Below are positions 28,801 through 37,266 of a stretch of 39,592 bases of DNA, piece by piece. The stretch spans positions 1-39,592 of the forward strand of contig JAAAOI010000049.1 of the NCBI GenBank assembly GCA_009908945.1, written 5' to 3'. Each line of letters starts with the position of its first letter. The first letter of the stretch is position 1. The notes under the pieces were generated by a model, which worked only from the letters and a program-made list of their open reading frames with translations, had not been told where the DNA came from and did no database searches. The position numbers and the translations under genes were made by a program. This DNA is from Bacteroidota bacterium (GTDB lineage: Bacteria > Bacteroidota > Rhodothermia > Rhodothermales > Salinibacteraceae).

Positions 28801-30597
28801 TCAATGCATCGGGCAGCCCGGCGGAGGCGAACTCGAGGATGCGTCCTCCTCCGGTTCGCTGCGGTACCCCGACGGTGCAGAGCGCCGGCGATGCGACCGC
28901 GTGCAGGTAACGACCGTCCCCTCTCCTTCCACGCCGTGGATGTCGAGGGTTGCGCCGATGATGCGGGCTCGGTGCGTCATTATACGAATTCCCATGCCGC
29001 GTTTCACCCCCTCGTCTTCATGGAGCGCTACTGGGGTTACGTGCCCCTCTGAAAACCCTCGCCCATTGTCGCGCACCTGGAGGCGCTCTTGCCGCGGGGT
29101 CACGTGCAGGAAGATATCCACCTGCGAGGCCTTGCCGTGGCGAACCGCGTTCGAGAGGGATTCCTGCGCAATCCGGTACAGGTGCGTGGCTACATCAGCA
29201 TCGCCTACGGTAGACGCGCCGGTATGCTCGAAGCAGCAGTCGATGCCGAAGAGGCGCTCCGCCTGCTCCGCCAGGCGCTGCAGGGCTCCCGTGAGCCCCC
29301 CCATTTCCAGCTCCACGGGCACCAACCCCCGGGCCAGCCCTCGGGCGTAGGCGTCGGCCTCCTTGATCAGGTCCGTGATCTCCTGCATCTGCTCAGCATG
29401 CGGGTGATGCGCTTGCGCCAGCGATTTGGCCAGGCTCTGGCTGATGAGCCCCAGCCCGGTGAGCATCTGCCCCAGGCCGTCGTGCATGTCCTGTCCAATG
29501 CGTCGCCGCTCCCGGTCGCTGGCTTGAAGCACCTCTCGCTCCAAGGTTCGACGCTCGGTGATGTCGCGTATGATACCGGTAAATATTCGCTGCCCATTCA
29601 GCTCAACTTCACTCACCGCGAGGTCCATGGGAAACGTCGACCCATCTTTGCGGCGCCCGTGCACCTCTCGCCCAATCCCGATAATTCGCTGTTTCCCCGT
29701 CTCCAGGTAGGTGTCGATGTACTCGTCATGCTCCGATCGGTAGGGTTCGGGCATCAGCACTTTTACGTTCTGCTGCAGCACCTCCGCTTCATCGTAGCCG
29801 AAGATCCGCACCGCTGCAGCATTGAACGACTGGATGGCGCCGGTTTCGTCAATGGCCACGATGGCATCGACGGTGGTGTTGAGGATCGCCCGGGCCTGGG
29901 CCTCCGTCAGTTCAAGCGTCCGCTTCTCGCTTCGGAGCTGGAAGAAACCGCCCAGGAGGCGGCCAAGGCTATCCACAAAGTGCTGTTGCGGTGCGGTGAG
30001 GGGCTGGGTGAGGTGCAGGATCAGTTCCCCGTCCTCGTCGCCTACCGCTCCCTCGTCCGTAGCCGCTATCTGCAGGCGTTGCCCTCCTAAGCGGCGAACG
30101 ATGACGCATTTGCGTAGCCTAAGGGTTTCCTTCAGCGTATCGGCTACATCCGCGAACCAGGCTGGCGAAGCCAGCTGCACCAATCCATCACGCACAAGAT
30201 CTACGAGAAGGCTCGGGAGATCCGCGTCTGATGCCCCGCGGGGAGGGGCGTCCGGCGCACGCGTAAGCGTGCCAAGCAGGCGCTCGCCGAGCATGTCGAT
30301 GGGCACGACGGCATCCCATCCATTTTCATGTGAGGTCCCCCCGACACAGACGAGTTGCGCGCGGGGGTACAGGGACCGTAGCTCGGGTGGTGAGGGCGTA
30401 TCAGCGGCCTTTCTTGCCGAAGCGGCTGCGATGACAATGACCCCATCTACCACACGGCTCCCCTCCCCTGTGCTCTCGTGGTACAGCATTCCCCCGGGAG
30501 CACCCACGAACACCGTGCTCGCAACGCGTTTCGCAAGCACGCTGAGGACGCGATCGCGCGCAGGTGAAGGAGAACCGATGACGTGGTACGTAGCCAT
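28801..30597 (-). CDS. FixL-like PAS histidine kinase (HisKA_3 type)
   Basis: A 598-residue sensor with no membrane segment. Residues 1 to about 225 are of unrecognised type, perhaps a degenerate receiver-like then GAF-like region. A PAS domain spans about 232-350 and includes [14 protein letters not shown] and [16 protein letters not shown], very like the heme-PAS of FixL. The residue equivalent to the heme ligand of Bradyrhizobium FixL (H200) is H290, and R220 corresponds to R310, while FixL R206 and H214 are Thr and Arg here. The kinase part has the phosphorylated H372 ([10 protein letters not shown]), the N-box [12 protein letters not shown], and RDNGRGF and GMGIRIM as ATP-binding boxes. 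The ATG at 30597 is preferred over the longer frame. Oxygen sensing is an inference. Confidence 0.9.
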   Translation of the reverse strand: MATYHVIGSPSPARDRVLSVLAKRVASTVFVGAPGGMLYHESTGEGSRVVDGVIVIAAASARKAADTPSPPELRSLYPRAQLVCVGGTSHENGWDAVVPIDMLGERLLGTLTRAPDAPPRGASDADLPSLLVDLVRDGLVQLASPAWFADVADTLKETLRLRKCVIVRRLGGQRLQIAATDEGAVGDEDGELILHLTQPLTAPQQHFVDSLGRLLGGFFQLRSEKRTLELTEAQARAILNTTVDAIVAIDETGAIQSFNAAAVRIFGYDEAEVLQQNVKVLMPEPYRSEHDEYIDTYLETGKQRIIGIGREVHGRRKDGSTFPMDLAVSEVELNGQRIFTGIIRDITERRTLEREVLQASDRERRRIGQDMHDGLGQMLTGLGLISQSLAKSLAQAHHPHAEQMQEITDLIKEADAYARGLARGLVPVELEMGGLTGALQRLAEQAERLFGIDCCFEHTGASTVGDADVATHLYRIAQESLSNAVRHGKASQVDIFLHVTPRQERLQVRDNGRGFSEGHVTPVALHEDEGVKRGMGIRIMTHRARIIGATLDIHGVEGEGTVVTCTRSHRRRSAPSGYRSEPEEDASSSSPPPGCPMH

Positions 30598-30808
30598 ATG
30601 AAGCTGGGCCTCGGGCGATGCTGCACGGTCAGGATATTGCTCTGTGCCGCATGGTCTGTGGAGCGACGTACGGGCGAACATGGCCATTGGCTCCATGCCG
30701 CTCCGCCGTGTCAAAGGGCCCACAATGTTTAACGACAATTCGTGGATACTTGCAGTACGTCTTCGTACCCTAAACGTCCCTGTTGCTCACTGATCGTCGC
30801 CTGTTTCT

Positions 30809-31282
30809 ATGCTCGCCGTCACCCTGAAGTGGATTCTCGTCGTATTGCACATCATCACCGCAGCTGCGTGGTTTGGGCTTGGGCTTATCATTGCCCGACA
30901 CGGTAAGGCCGCCCTTTCCGCCGATGCCCCGGCGCGCCCCACCGTGCTCGCGCTGGGCAGTCGCATCGTACGGATTATGTCCATCATGATCGTGCTAACG
31001 CTGGTGTTCTCCTGGGGCTCTTTCTTCGCAGGCGGGGCCTTTACGGCCTATCCGCCGCAGTACCACATCACCTTCACGCTGATCCTCGTCCTCGTGGCCA
31101 TACACTTCTTTCTCATCCGGGCCCCGTGGAATCGCCTCGCAGCAGCTCTTACCGGCAGCCCTTCGGATGCCAGCACGCATGCCAAGCGCATCAGCATGGG
31201 TGTGGGCTCGGGGCACCTGCTGTGGCTTGTGATCCTGGTGCTTATGTTCTGGACACAGCTGAGTGGGGCCCTGGGCCTGTAG
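30809..31282 (+). CDS. small integral membrane protein, CopD-like
   Basis: A 157-residue protein with four predicted membrane helices (about 5-27, 48-72, 82-103 and 132-155). H14 in VVLHIITAAAWFG and other histidines near helix ends are reminiscent of the CopD-type cytochrome-like superfamily, which may hold heme or copper, but assignment is tentative. It diverges from the histidine kinase gene with a 211-bp shared upstream region. Confidence 0.6.
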   Translation: MLAVTLKWILVVLHIITAAAWFGLGLIIARHGKAALSADAPARPTVLALGSRIVRIMSIMIVLTLVFSWGSFFAGGAFTAYPPQYHITFTLILVLVAIHFFLIRAPWNRLAAALTGSPSDASTHAKRISMGVGSGHLLWLVILVLMFWTQLSGALGL

Positions 31283-31299
31283 ACGGCGAGCGAACGGAT

Positions 31300-31339
31300 T
31301 GCACAGATGGTTTTGCACAGATGGGTTTGCACAGATGAG
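31300..31339. repeat. three 14-bp tandem repeats between convergent genes
   Basis: The unit TGCACAGATGG plus a T-rich tail begins at 31300, 31314 and 31328 with a strict 14-bp period; the third copy is incomplete. It lies in the 88-bp gap between the 3' ends of the membrane-protein and HD-domain genes. No hairpin-type terminator is seen there. Confidence 0.8.
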
Positions 31340-31370
31340 CCAAGGGAGCCCCTTCGGCGGGCTGGACGCG

Positions 31371-32213
31371 CTAATCCAGGTACACCCGTGGCTCCTGATC
31401 TGCCACATGCGCCACCACCTCGAAGTGCTTCATGATGGGAGAGGCTTTGACCTTGGTCATCAGGATCTCCTCGACTTGAAATAGCCCGGTGATGTCTTCC
31501 ATGTAGACGGTAAGCCGGACGCACTTTTGCTCGCCGGCCCCTACCGTGATGCGGTTGACAGAGCTTGCGGAGTAGCGGTGCATGTCTCCCACTGCGGGGT
31601 CATTGTCCGTAAGCTGCGGAATGCGGGCACGCCCCCGCGCCAGGTCGGTGCCATCGCCAATTAGCACAGCGCCAGCTTCTACCGAATGCACCCGTTCGTT
31701 AGCCATGTGGCCCACGATGGCCTCCTGTACGGTGCTGCGGATGGCATGGCGCAAGGGGTTACCAGATCCGTAGATCCGCTCGAGGTGCCGTTTAATGATC
31801 CCATCGCTGAGGTGAAGCGAGTGCCATTCGTGGTTCTCGCGCCGGACGCTCATGCCGGTATCGTGGAGAAATGCTGCCAGCGCGACGGCCACCTGTGCAT
31901 CCTCATAGGTGCCCACACCCTCGTATTCGAGCGAGGGCTGGAAGCCGTTGTTGCGCAGCAGCCGCATAATCTGTAGCGCATGGTACGTCACAATGCGCGC
32001 ATGCACTGGTCCATGGTCGTTATAGCCAAGCCGCTTGATCGATACGACATTGCCGTAGGCCTGTAAGGCATGGGCCTCGTCGTCATAGAGTAGTGCTTGC
32101 AGAAGCTCGTTTACGCGCCCGCTTGAGTCCTTCAACAAGCGGGTGTCATATTCTTTTTGCGGTGTCCGGGTGTGTTTCCAGTTGGTGGTGGTCAGCTGCT
32201 GGGTTTCAGCCAT
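31371..32213 (-). CDS. HD-domain metal-dependent phosphohydrolase
   Basis: A 280-residue protein. The HD signature is visible as HARIVTYHALQI and then AAFLHDTGMSV, with following acidic/His residues (RRENHEWHSL). These suggest a nucleotide or phosphate-ester hydrolase. The C-terminal 100 residues (from about VNRITVGAGEQ) form a separate unrecognised domain. The ATG at 32213 (MAETQQLT) is preferred; the upstream open frame runs into the rpsA terminator region. Substrate unknown. Confidence 0.75.
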   Translation of the reverse strand: MAETQQLTTTNWKHTRTPQKEYDTRLLKDSSGRVNELLQALLYDDEAHALQAYGNVVSIKRLGYNDHGPVHARIVTYHALQIMRLLRNNGFQPSLEYEGVGTYEDAQVAVALAAFLHDTGMSVRRENHEWHSLHLSDGIIKRHLERIYGSGNPLRHAIRSTVQEAIVGHMANERVHSVEAGAVLIGDGTDLARGRARIPQLTDNDPAVGDMHRYSASSVNRITVGAGEQKCVRLTVYMEDITGLFQVEEILMTKVKASPIMKHFEVVAHVADQEPRVYLD

Positions 32214-32311
32214 GGGGTGAGATCTGTTAATGAATGAACGTAAGGGGTACGGGCGTGGGTAAAGGACCAGTTGCCGCCACCAGCGGGAGGCCATGCCGAG
32301 GCACCCCTCCC

Positions 32312-32352
32312 AGAAAAGACGAACGGGCGATAGCCTGAAAGCTATCGCCCGT
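32312..32352 (-). terminator. rho-independent terminator of rpsA
   Basis: A perfect 12-bp stem (32323-32334 with 32341-32352) closes a 6-base loop; on the minus strand it is followed by the T-rich run TCGTCTTTTC. It lies about 60 bp after the rpsA stop. Confidence 0.85.
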
Positions 32353-32410
32353 CGCCATAGGTTGCCACTACCCAAGGGTACCATGCGCCCTTACGAGCAC
32401 CCGGTAGCCC

Positions 32411-34843
32411 TTAGGCCGTTTTTTCTTCGGCGTCGTCGTTGGTATCTTCCGACGCACCGTCCTCAGCATCAGGAGCGTCTGTTGCTTCAGCGGTGTCATT
32501 GGACGTGCGTTCTTCCTCGGCCGCATCTGCGGCTGCGTCCTCATCTACCACTTCTGCCTCAGCCGCTTCGGCCGCTTCGGCGGCCTCCATCTGCTGCTTC
32601 AGGTCGGAGAGGCCACTGAGCTCGCCCAGCGTCGTCGGACCGCCCGAGCGGCTGCCACTGCGTGGCTCGGTTTTCTTCTTGTAGTCCTGGACCTGGCGCT
32701 GACGCTCTTTCCGTTCCTGACGGCGCTCACGCTCTTCTTCGCGACGCTTGGCATATTCTTCAGCGCGCTCAGAGGCGGTTTCGCTAAGGATAATCTCTTT
32801 CTCATCCTTGTCAAAGCGAATGACGCGGAGCTCCAGCTCTTGGCCCTCGTGGTAATGCGCCTGGAAGTTCTGCGGGCCGTTCTTCAGCTCGCTGCCCGGC
32901 ACGAATGCTTCAGCGCCCAGCGGCAGCTCGACAATGAGCCCCTTGTTTTCGACGCGGGTGACTTCGACCTCATGGTCGCTGCCTTCAGCGTAGGCCTCAG
33001 CAAACTGATCCCACGGGTTGGTGGACACCTGCTTGTGGCCGAGCGATACCCGCTCGCGATCTTCGTCGATGTTCAGGATCACAACGTCCATCTCCTGCCC
33101 TTTCTGGGCCACCTCGCTGGGATGGCGAATCTTCTTCGTCCACGACAGGTCGCTGATGTGCACGAGCCCATCGATGCCTGGCTCGATCTGCACAAAGACG
33201 CCGAAGTTGGTAATGTTGCGCACGGTGCCACGCAGGACCGTGCCCGGAGGATACCGATCGGAGAGCCCGACCCACGGGTTGTCCTCCAGCTGCTTCATGC
33301 CGAGGGAGATCTTCTTGCCCTCGTGGTCGATGTTCAGAATCTTGACGTTGACCAGCTGGCCAAGCGAGACCTTCTGGCTGGGGTGGCGGATGTGGTCCGT
33401 CCAACTCATCTCAGAGATGTGGACCAAGCCTTCGATTCCCTTCTCCAGCTCCACAAAGGCACCGTAGTCTGTAATGGAGACCACCTTGCCCTCAACCGTG
33501 TCGCCCTGTTCGAACTTCTCGTCGATGTTCTCCCATGGGTGCGGCTGCAGCTGCTTCAGGCCAAGAGAGATACGCTGGCGCTCCTTATCGTAGTCAAGGA
33601 CCACCACCTTAATCTTCTCATCCAGGTCGACCAGTTCCGAAGGGTGCGAGACACGGCCCCAGGAGAGGTCGGTGATGTGCAGCAGGCCATCCACGCCGCC
33701 CAGGTCGATGAAGACCCCAAAGTCGACGATGTTTTTGACCGTGCCTTCCAGCACCTGCCCCACTTCCATGGACGACAGGATCTTGTCACGCTGCGCTTCC
33801 AGTTCTTTCTGGATGAGCGCCTTGTGGGAGATGACGACGTTTTCGTTGGAGGGGTTGATCTTGACGATCTTAAACTCCATGCGCTTCTCCAGATACGCAT
33901 CGAAGTCGCGCACGGGGCGGACGTCGATCTGCGATCCGGGGAGGAAAGCCTCCAGGCCATCGATGAGGTCTACGATCATGCCGCCTTTAATGCGGCGGAT
34001 GATGGTGCCCTCTACGATTTCACCATTTTCATAGGCTTCCTCTACCTTCTGCCAGCGGCGCACGCTGTCGGCCTTCTCTTTCGAGAGGACGAGCTGCCCC
34101 TGGCGGTCTTCAATGCGCTCAAGGAATACGTCAACTTCTTGGCCGGGCACCAGCTTGGCCTCCTCGCCAAACTCGTTGCGGGGCACCACGCCATCGCTCT
34201 TAAAGCCAATGTCGATGACGATGTCTTTCTCGCCCACGCTCACGATGCGGCCGGTCACGATTTCCTGCTCCGTGACATCGGTCAGCGTCTGGTCGATGAG
34301 CGACATCAACTGATCGTAGTCAGCAGACGATTGCTCAGCGGCCTCGTCGGCTTCAAGTTCGTCCAAGGTGATAACGCGTCCGACGATCTTCCCGCTGAAC
34401 CCTACCCCTTCGCGCTCAAACGTCGTTTCGCTGGCTTCGTCGAGCGAAGTCACAAGGTCCCGCCGTCCGGCGATGACGATCTCGTCGGGGTTGGCGGAGG
34501 GAATGGCCGCGTGATCGGTGACGCCAGAAACGGCCTCTTCGAGGATGGAGCGGACATCGAGCGGATCGGGATGCTCCTCTTCCACTTCGGCGGTAGCGGC
34601 TTCCTCGCCGCCCTCATCCGCGTCCGCGGCCTCTGGCGCCTCATCGGCTTCGGCCTCAGGCGGTGCTTCATCAGGCGGCGCTTCACCAGTCTCGGCCGCC
34701 TCCTTCGCACGGCGCTCTTTGGCCTTTTTCATCATTTCCTCAACCTCAGTGGTCGGCGTCTCAGCCGTCTCCACCGTGTCGGCATCGTCAGTCACCTGTT
34801 CGGTCACCGCATCTTTTACGGTCTGCTGTTGGTCTTCTGCCAT
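32411..34843 (-). CDS. rpsA: 30S ribosomal protein S1
   Basis: S1 binds mRNA and helps it load onto the 30S subunit. The 810 residues contain six S1 motifs (first from about VTGRIVSVGEKDIVIDIG, last around VEVTRVENKGLIVEL), of which repeats 3-5 are the most typical (for example FGVFIDLGGVDGLLHITDLSW). About 190 acidic residues precede the first S1 motif and about 110 follow the last, including runs of EAA repeats; E. coli S1 is about 557 residues. The long acidic ends probably reflect adaptation to salt. The order cmk-rpsA is conserved; the gap between them is 228 bp. Confidence 0.96.
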   Translation of the reverse strand: MAEDQQQTVKDAVTEQVTDDADTVETAETPTTEVEEMMKKAKERRAKEAAETGEAPPDEAPPEAEADEAPEAADADEGGEEAATAEVEEEHPDPLDVRSILEEAVSGVTDHAAIPSANPDEIVIAGRRDLVTSLDEASETTFEREGVGFSGKIVGRVITLDELEADEAAEQSSADYDQLMSLIDQTLTDVTEQEIVTGRIVSVGEKDIVIDIGFKSDGVVPRNEFGEEAKLVPGQEVDVFLERIEDRQGQLVLSKEKADSVRRWQKVEEAYENGEIVEGTIIRRIKGGMIVDLIDGLEAFLPGSQIDVRPVRDFDAYLEKRMEFKIVKINPSNENVVISHKALIQKELEAQRDKILSSMEVGQVLEGTVKNIVDFGVFIDLGGVDGLLHITDLSWGRVSHPSELVDLDEKIKVVVLDYDKERQRISLGLKQLQPHPWENIDEKFEQGDTVEGKVVSITDYGAFVELEKGIEGLVHISEMSWTDHIRHPSQKVSLGQLVNVKILNIDHEGKKISLGMKQLEDNPWVGLSDRYPPGTVLRGTVRNITNFGVFVQIEPGIDGLVHISDLSWTKKIRHPSEVAQKGQEMDVVILNIDEDRERVSLGHKQVSTNPWDQFAEAYAEGSDHEVEVTRVENKGLIVELPLGAEAFVPGSELKNGPQNFQAHYHEGQELELRVIRFDKDEKEIILSETASERAEEYAKRREEERERRQERKERQRQVQDYKKKTEPRSGSRSGGPTTLGELSGLSDLKQQMEAAEAAEAAEAEVVDEDAAADAAEEERTSNDTAEATDAPDAEDGASEDTNDDAEEKTA

Positions 34844-35071
34844 ACAATTTGGAGTGGTTTCGCCAGGAAGCGAACAAGCCAGAATGGCATCTCCGGTTTC
34901 CTGACAGGCAGGTAGCGTCAGCTTCAGGCGCTATCCGCCGTCTGATTAGATGGTATCGGGTTGGAATGACGGCCAAGAGCGAAGCTTCCGACGGTCAGGA
35001 CGGCCTCTCAGCGTGTCAAGCGGAATAGGGTAATATGCACCGCCTGAGTAGGCGTTCCACGATAGGCGGTA

Positions 35072-35749
35072 CTACGCGTGGCCGCCATTGGCTTTGTGTA
35101 CCAGGTCCACGATGGCCTGTACCTGCTCCTGAACGTTGAGGTGTGTGGTGTCGACGACCACTGCATCGGCGGCCTGGCGGAGTGGAGCCACTGCGCGTTC
35201 ACGGTCGGCGCGGTCCCGGGCCTTTACCTCCTTCCGGACGGCGGCCCGAGAGACCTCCTGTCCCTGTTGTTGTAGTTCCTCTTGGCGGCGGCGCGCACGC
35301 TCCTCTAAATCGGCAGTCAAAAACACCTTCACGGGCGCGTCAGGGAAAACCACCGTGCCAATGTCGCGTCCATCGACAACGACGCCAGGCTCCGCAGCCT
35401 GTCCGATTTTGCGCTGCAGCGCGACCATCCTGTCACGGATGTCTGCCCGCGCGCTGATCCGGCTTGCCATCGTCCCCACCTCGGGCTGGCGGATCGCCTC
35501 GCTCACATCCTCCCCATCCAGAAAGATCCGCATCTCGCCATCGTCGGCGTAGGCCACCTCCACCTCCGACTTCTGGAGCACCTGCACCACCGGCTCGCTC
35601 CACCCCGCTGCGGCGTAACGCAAGGCGGCCAGAGCCAGGGTACGGTACATCGCCCCGGTGTCCAGATAGATAAATCCGAGATGATCGGCGATGGCACGAG
35701 CGGTGGTACTCTTGCCCGAGGCCGCGGGCCCGTCAATAGCTACAATCAC
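35072..35749 (-). CDS. cmk: cytidylate kinase
   Basis: Phosphorylates CMP and dCMP with ATP. The 225 residues start MIVAIDGPAASGKSTTA, a P-loop at residues 7-15, followed by YLDTGAMYR and later VVDGRDIGTVVFPDA, the diagnostic CMP-binding segment. Length is normal. It lies just upstream of rpsA, as in many bacteria, and downstream of the lipoprotein gene. Confidence 0.96.
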   Translation of the reverse strand: MIVAIDGPAASGKSTTARAIADHLGFIYLDTGAMYRTLALAALRYAAAGWSEPVVQVLQKSEVEVAYADDGEMRIFLDGEDVSEAIRQPEVGTMASRISARADIRDRMVALQRKIGQAAEPGVVVDGRDIGTVVFPDAPVKVFLTADLEERARRRQEELQQQGQEVSRAAVRKEVKARDRADRERAVAPLRQAADAVVVDTTHLNVQEQVQAIVDLVHKANGGHA

Positions 35750-35779
35750 AGCGGGAGGGGATACAGGAAAATGGAAACG

Positions 35780-36388
35780 TCAAGGCGAGCCGACGTCGCG
35801 GCTCACAATGGTGATATCGTTCGGATAGCGGATCGGCCCGATCGGGGTGTCGATGGAGGGCCGCGCCTGGAGTTGGATGCGGCTGGATGCCCCTTCTGCC
35901 CCCGCGATCGCAAGGGCCAGCGCTACCAAGTCACGTGAGCTACGCTCGAAGAAGTTCAGCAGGTCCAGCTCCATGCGCAAGGGCACGTCAACGACTTCGC
36001 CCGCCGGTAGCCGCACCGTCTCGTTGAAGGTGCCAGCGATGGTCTGCCGTTCGTCCAGCAGCAACTTCCAGTCGAAGGCCACCATACGCGCCGTCCGCTG
36101 GTTCTCTTCCGGGTTGTTGGCGCTCACGTGCACCGTGAATTGAAACGGCATTTCGTTGCGAGACACCGCCCGGCCAATGCGGAGCACATCCGATCCCGTG
36201 AGGTCGTCGTACGACCGCACGCGCTCCAGATCGATCCCGGCGAGCTGAGCGCCGGATACGCGGTCCAGGGCGAAGTCAACCTGTCGCAACGAGCTGAGCT
36301 CCCGCAGCGACTGGCAGCCGGTGAGCCCTGTGAACAAAAGCACCATCCCCAGGGCCAGGGCCAGGCGGTGCAGACTGCGCTTGGACAT
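35780..36388 (-). CDS. LEA type 2-like lipoprotein
   Basis: A 202-residue exported lipoprotein. The signal peptide ends with the lipobox LTGC (C25). The rest has an immunoglobulin-like LEA_2 pattern, with NPEENQRTARMVAFDWKLLLDERQTIAGTFN and a hydrophobic C-terminal half. LEA_2 proteins are linked to desiccation and osmotic stress, which suits a halophile, but the function here is not proven. ATGs at 36388 and 36397 are both possible; the first gives a normal signal peptide. It is 30 bp upstream of cmk. Confidence 0.78.
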   Translation of the reverse strand: MSKRSLHRLALALGMVLLFTGLTGCQSLRELSSLRQVDFALDRVSGAQLAGIDLERVRSYDDLTGSDVLRIGRAVSRNEMPFQFTVHVSANNPEENQRTARMVAFDWKLLLDERQTIAGTFNETVRLPAGEVVDVPLRMELDLLNFFERSSRDLVALALAIAGAEGASSRIQLQARPSIDTPIGPIRYPNDITIVSRDVGSP

Positions 36389-36494
36389 AGCGTGCATGGA
36401 TCTACCCTCTGTTAGTAAACGTCTGTTGAGCGCACGACCATAACTACACGGCATATCGTGATTCCTGCACGGCACATCCGACACGCCCTGCCTT

Positions 36495-37195
36495 ATGCGT
36501 AAACTCCGGTTGGAAGAAATACCGCGCGCGGCTCCTGATCAAGTCACAGATGGCCCGCGGCACCCGATTTCGGTAGTTGTTGACAATGTGCGGTCGATTT
36601 ACAACGTTGGATCGATCTTCCGCACCTCGGATGCCGCGCTCGTAGAGCACCTGTACTCACAGATGGCCCGCGGCACCCGATTTCGGTAGTTGTTGACAAT
36701 GTGCGGTCGATTTACAACGTTGGATCGATCTTCCGCACCTCGGATGCCGCGCTCGTAGAGCACCTGTACCTGACCGGCTATACGGGCACGCCGGAGCATC
36801 GCGGGCTGCGCAAGACGGCACTGGGGGCGGAGAAGACGGTTCCCTGGTCGCACTACGCAGACCCTGCCGACGCGCTGGCGAAGCTGCGTTCTGCCGGACA
36901 TACCATCGCAGCGCTTGAGATCACCAACAACCCGATGCTGCCCTCCGCTGTGCCTGCGCGTGCGTTCCCGCTCGCCCTGGTCGTAGGCAATGAAGTGGAC
37001 GGCGTGCGCTCGCCACTGGTGCAACAGGCCGACCTTGCCTTGGAGTTGCCCCAGTTCGGGGTAAAGCACTCGCTGAACGTGGCCGTCGCCTATGGCATTG
37101 CCGTCTATGACCTTGTGCGCCGGTACCGCACGGTGATGGACACCGCCGCGCACCCCTTGCCGCCCGCCCCCCGGGCGCTGCCGGAGGGATTGTAG
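36495..37195 (+). pseudogene. SpoU-family RNA 2'-O-methyltransferase, broken by a 113-bp tandem duplication
   Basis: The first frame (36495-36689) begins MRKLRLEEIPRAAPD and contains DNVRSIYNVGSIFRTSDAA, the SpoU/TrmH motif 1, but ends in TRFR at a stop inside the second copy of the duplication. The second frame (GTG at 36701) repeats this motif and continues to 37195 through LALVVGNEVDGVRSPL and QFGVKHSLNVAVAYGIAVYDL, motifs 2 and 3. Removing one 113-bp copy restores one uninterrupted 195-residue protein of normal length. The family methylates a ribose 2'-OH in rRNA or tRNA; the target is not identifiable. The second frame alone would make a shortened protein that keeps all three motifs and might still be expressed. 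Confidence 0.88.
36544..36769 (+). repeat. exact 113-bp tandem duplication
   Basis: Copies 36544-36656 and 36657-36769 are identical. The unit is not a multiple of three and therefore shifts the frame of the methyltransferase gene. Loss of one copy by slippage or recombination would exactly restore the gene. Confidence 0.97.
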
Positions 37196-37266
37196 CAGAA
37201 CGCGCGGATCAGCACGCCCCGCCCTTCGTCCCACTTGAACATGGTCACCAACCCCATCGTCCTGCT

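Noticed and set aside
32840-34915. Long plus-strand open frame (691 codons) over rpsA
   Set aside because: It is the antisense shadow of the repetitive, GC-rich rpsA gene. The minus-strand frame has six clear S1 domains and the plus-strand product resembles no family.
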